Below, piece by piece: positions 60,600 through 64,000 of a stretch of 64,000 bases of DNA. The DNA is from Effrenium voratum (Eukaryota > Sar > Dinophyceae > Suessiales > Symbiodiniaceae). The notes below the pieces were generated by a model. It did not search any database and was not told where the DNA came from. It saw only the letters and a list, made by a program, of their open reading frames with translations. The DNA is taken from positions 1,028,501-1,092,500 of the forward strand of contig CAUJNA010003816.1 in assembly GCA_963377175.1 (NCBI GenBank), read 5' to 3'. The position numbers were made by a program, and so were the translations under genes. Numbering within the stretch: the stretch's first letter is position 1; each line of letters begins with the position of its first letter.

Positions 60600-62030
60600 A
60601 AGGTAAAAACAAATACCGCCGCATACTTGTTCTTTGGGATGATGCCATGCTTCACGTGCTCAGTGACAAACGCACGGAAGAAAGCAATATCTAAAGAAAC
60701 AGTGTGGGGTTGATTCCAGCTCTAAATGTGAACCCACGGAACCAAAAAGGCTTTCAATGTGGGAACACGCGGCATTCCTCGGCTCTCAGGTTGTACGACC
60801 TGTCCCTCCAAGTGTCCGTCCGGGAGAACATCGAGGTGCATGGTGCCAATTCTTCTTGGGCCAAACAATCTTGATTGGCTTTCGTGGCAAAAAATCGGAG
60901 AATGCCTAAAACCCCCTCAAAAGGAGAAGGTCAATTTGGTAAGTCTGGCAAAGTGGGCAAAGGGAAACTGGATTGGGAAGGTGCCGGGTGGGGGCAGCCA
61001 CATCTTCCACAACCTGGGAGGCAAACTGGACAGCTTGAACTCGTATTTGGCCGCAGGGTCCTTTAACCGCCCGGTTTTGGGTGCGGGTCAGTGGGTCACA
61101 AACGCCAACTCCCGGAAACATGAATAAAGGGAGGTTGCCTGACGTGGGTTGAACATGGCCACCAAAGTCCTAGGAAACAGCGACAAACTTGAAGGTTAGA
61201 GAGGTTGCCCTTGGAAAACCAGGGGCAAGGCAAATCAGGCAAGATACAGGCAATAGCCAGAAACAAACACAATGGCTGGCAGGCCCATTATGTAAATCCA
61301 CTGGGAAAACCATGGCCTTGCGAACTATCTGACTGCTAGCTCTCCTAAATAGCCAGGATGCAAACTAGCTTTTTCTCGCACTGTCAAAGTGCCTAGCTAA
61401 CTAGTTAACAATAAATCACAAAACTAGTCAACAATAACAAAAAAAACAGCTAAGGATGGCGCACGCTAATTAGCTATCCAGCCAGCTCACTCTCAAGCCA
61501 GCTAGCTACTTGGCTGCCTAACTTCACACAAGCACGGGCTTGAGGGGCTTGACGCAGGAAGGCACGCTGTGGAACCGTCCGCCCTCTGGCTTCGTCGGCT
61601 CGGCAAATCTGGCAAAAAAACAGCGACTCACACAATGGAGGCCTATTGCAACACACTCCAACCTCGCCTGTCCATGTCAAGCTGCAACCTCTGTTATCCG
61701 GATGGAACCCAGCCTTCCAGAAGGGGAAGGCTAATGAGGGGACCCCTCCATGTTCAATAAATCCAGGTCTCTTCGTTCGCTGCTCGGAGCTGGGAGTCTT
61801 GCAAACTCTGTCCAGATCCACCGAACATCCCAACCATCCGCCCAGAGTTTCAAAGTCAGCGGGCGCATTGGCAGCAAACCACGCTCGATGCAAAGCGGAC
61901 CTGTGTCGTGCATCGTTTCTGCAATGGCTTTTGAACCTTAAGCCACGGTACCCAACTGCAGAACTTCGTGTGTTTGCAAGCTGAGCCGTGGAGACATCAC
62001 CACCTATCCAGCGGATCAAAGCCTTTCTCG
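60600..62030. other. No firm gene; long minus frame unverified
   Basis: A 181-codon minus frame (61,474-62,019) has unusual Arg/Cys/Trp-rich composition and a plus frame overlaps it. Tandem-like GCTAGCTA/TAGCTAACTAG motifs occupy about 61,330-61,510. Confidence 0.35.
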
Positions 62031-62037
62031 TTCAAAC

Positions 62038-62141
62038 CCATCGTCGAAGATCTCCCCGGCACTCGCGGTCCCGGGGTCCCGGCCCGGGCTCGGGAACATG
62101 GCCTTGAAGGTGGCCCACTGGTCCATGGACATGCTGAAGGC
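62038..62141 (-). CDS. Internal exon (34 codons), unknown protein
   Basis: Minus strand: the acceptor TGGATCGAG opens 34 codons plus 2 nt to the donor GTTTGA at 62,037. Reads AFSMSMDQWATFKAMFPSPG, then RDPGTASAGEIFDD. Third positions almost all G/C (AGC ATG TCC ATG GAC CAG TGG GCC ACC TTC AAG). Among the most convincing exons in the window. The upstream frame (RLFGWIE) is also open, so the acceptor might lie further up. Unrecognised. Confidence 0.6.
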
Positions 62142-62149
62142 CTCGATCC

Positions 62150-63200
62150 AGCCAAATAGTCGTTTGAGGGGCCCGTGAACGTCAAAATTTGCAACCCCTA
62201 CCCTACCAAACCCCAAAAGGCAGGGTGGGATCGCGGAACACAGCCTGGGACAACCTTGGGGCCGTTCCCCCTGCCCCAAGGACCCAGAAATACGGCCCAA
62301 CCTTTTCGACCAGGACAACAAATGGAGCAGGCCGAAACCAGATCCCGTCAGATCCGCTCGACTCGCTTCGAATCGGAAGCACTAACCCTCCCACAAGGCC
62401 AGGCCCCTGGCGTGGTCGAAAATGAACCTCAGCGCGTTGAATCTCGTGGCCAAAACTCCAGCCTTTGGTTTCCAAGTGGACGGCCCTGTTCCCTCTCTCC
62501 CAATTGGGATTTTAGTTTCCCTACGTCCGTCATCACGTCTGTTGGTTGTGTTCAACGCATGGGAAGCCACACGAACTATTGTTGTGGACAGCGTGCATTT
62601 CACTTTTCAAGGCTCCCCGTGTTGCTAGAAGCAGCAAGAACAACAAACACAAAGAAAAAGAACGGCGTGGCCCAATAGATAAGGCCGACAAATAAGTAAA
62701 GAAACAATGACATATATCGCATACACAATACGCAACCAACAAATAAAAGCAGAAGGACGACAATCAACGCATGCACAAGGAGAACACATAGAAGAGAACG
62801 CAGAATCGACGGATCACGGCCATTCCCTTTAAAATTCGCTGGCGAGCTGCACAACAAGCGCCTCAAGGAAATGGAAACGTTGTCCTTCCACAGACACTAG
62901 ACCCCTGATCCAACCCTCCCCAGTGACCCTTTGGGGAGGATTCCATGGGCATTAGAAAAGAGGGTACTGCTGAATGGGCCTAAACCAAGTCGTGCGCTCC
63001 AGGGGCCTCCCAAAAAACCCAGAACTCCCCAAGTTTCTGCCCAGGTCGTTGAGACATGTCTGGTGTCTAACCCCCTTCCCGCACAAGCAAGACGTTCACC
63101 CACGAATTTTGGCGAACGATCCTCCAACCCACCATGGCAATCTGCATCACGACTCGGTGGGGGCCTGGAAGGATCTCTAGGACACCCATGGCACAGCGGC
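62150..63200. other. No firm gene
   Basis: Open frames on both strands (62,175-62,866) without biased codons. A short A-rich region at 62,630-62,770. Confidence 0.35.
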
Positions 63201-63216
63201 ATTTGGCGTCATGACT

Positions 63217-63258
63217 TCCATTTGCTTAAGACGCCAGGAAAAATATAAGGGTGCGGAT
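63217..63258. mobile_element. MITE family 3, left-end fragment
   Basis: CTTCCATTTGCTTAAG followed by CCAGGAAAAATATAAG matches the left half of the family; the right half is missing. Confidence 0.5.
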
Positions 63259-63286
63259 TTATTTTTGAATTTTTTCAGATTTTCTA

Positions 63287-63425
63287 GGATTTGTTTTTTT
63301 TTTTTTTTTTTTTTTTTTTCGTTTTTTTCGTCCGGGCCAGTAAAATGTCGTATCCGCCGACATTGCTCGGCGTGTCCCGCCCGACGTCTGATATGTGGGG
63401 GGGGGCCCCCCCCCCAAGGACCGCG
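63287..63425. repeat. T run and G/C homopolymers
   Basis: A T tract of about 30 at 63,293-63,319, then G8 and C9 runs at 63,397-63,415. Local frames are artefacts. Confidence 0.9.
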
Positions 63426-63639
63426 CGGCAATTTGATGACGTTCCACTAAACGTAGTCTTTGGGAAGCCGATGTCGCAAAACAGGGGTCCCAGGCTCGAA
63501 TCCCCCTGCCGGCTCTTTGCTGGTTTGGGGTTCCTGCCTCCTTTTGCAGAAAATCTGGACAAACTCTGTGGCTTTGGACGTCCTAATTGCAAAAACGCTG
63601 CAAAAACCGTGTTGTTTGCGGGAAATTTTGGGGAGCAAA

Positions 63640-64000
63640 GGGGAGACGCAAGGAAGTGCAAGGAAATGAGGGGAGGAAATAGGAAGTCGACATGACAGGA
63701 AAGCAGCGGGACACGAAAGGGAAACAAAAGGGAAAGGGACATGCAAGGGACAGAAATGAAAACAAGGGGAGTGCAGGGGGAAGGAAAGGGAAACAAAGCA
63801 CAAGGAAACCAATCGGCACGACGGGAGATGTAGGGAAATGACGTGCAACGAAAGAACGGGACATACATGGAAAATGAAGCGGACATACCGAGAAAATGTC
63901 AGGGACATGAAGGGGGGGTGAACGGCATGGAAGGGACAGGACCAGGGCATCATGGGAAACGTGAAAAGGACATGAAGGGGAAATCAAGGGGAAAGCCAGT
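63640..64000 (+). repeat. Purine-rich degenerate GGACATG repeat
   Basis: Strong A/G bias on plus with GGACATG, GGAAAC and AAGGGA recurring at about 10-25 bp. Produces a long minus frame of Pro/Ser/Phe/Cys (SFPCTSLRLP), which is composition only. Continues past the window edge. Confidence 0.8.

Noticed and set aside
61900..62020. Possible tRNA on the minus strand (GGTTCAAAAGCC, GGCTCAGC)
   Set aside because: Box spacing is too long and the stems do not pair.
63455..63520. tRNA-like CAGGCTCGAATCCCCCTG
   Set aside because: Contains a B-box-like phrase, but no pairing acceptor or anticodon arm could be built.
63284..63987. 200- and 168-codon minus frames rich in Phe, Ser, Pro and Cys
   Set aside because: Direct consequence of the purine-rich plus strand and the poly(T)/poly(G) tracts.
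1..64000. CRISPR-like arrays among the many tandem repeats
   Set aside because: Repeats are contiguous satellites or inverted arrays without unique spacers of constant length, in a eukaryotic context.

Overview
The window looks like nuclear DNA of a dinoflagellate. The evidence is indirect: a membrane protein of the SHDW / DKLCIHQ type that is abundant in dinoflagellate genomes; reverse transcriptase remnants with the FVDDF active-site form common in dinoflagellate retroelements; short exons with strongly G/C-ending codons in a sea of repeats; GC as well as GT splice donors; and degenerate CCCTAAA (TTTAGGG-type) telomere-like DNA inside the window. No bacterial operons, rRNA or convincing tRNA genes were seen. 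Species cannot be named from the sequence.

Layout. 0-14.5 kb: sparse exon-like segments on both strands, separated by repeat-rich introns or intergenic DNA, with an interstitial telomere-like patch at 3.7-3.9 kb. 14.6-17.5 kb: P block and intact 556-codon membrane gene (minus strand). 17.8-29.0 kb: a giant imperfect inverted repeat. Its arms (17.79-19.5 kb and 25.4/27.5-29.0 kb) enclose head-to-head 52-bp minisatellites, three GTCCGG-rich palindromic modules, a retroelement fragment and a cluster of three further satellites. 29.3-36.7 kb: a second copy of the membrane-gene unit (X-P-gene-X'), interrupted by a ~3.7-kb degenerate retroelement; this gene copy is dead. 37-64 kb: more short exons, mostly minus strand, plus G-rich and C-rich satellites and many small terminal-inverted-repeat elements.

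The most interesting feature is a set of at least five small inverted-repeat element families of roughly 80-130 bp. Several copies sit exactly between exon-like segments, supply GT/GC...AG boundaries at or inside their ends, and leave the reading frame open when removed. The clearest cases are 41,026-41,401 (two families, three exons) and 48,381-48,800. They behave like introners (intron-generating transposons). One such element (53,374-54,840) has itself been invaded by a 1.38-kb hAT-like element with an 8-bp target duplication.

Exon calls rest on phase-consistent open frames, codon third-position bias and visible splice sites, without homology searches or transcripts. In several places both strands are open, and I say so where it matters.
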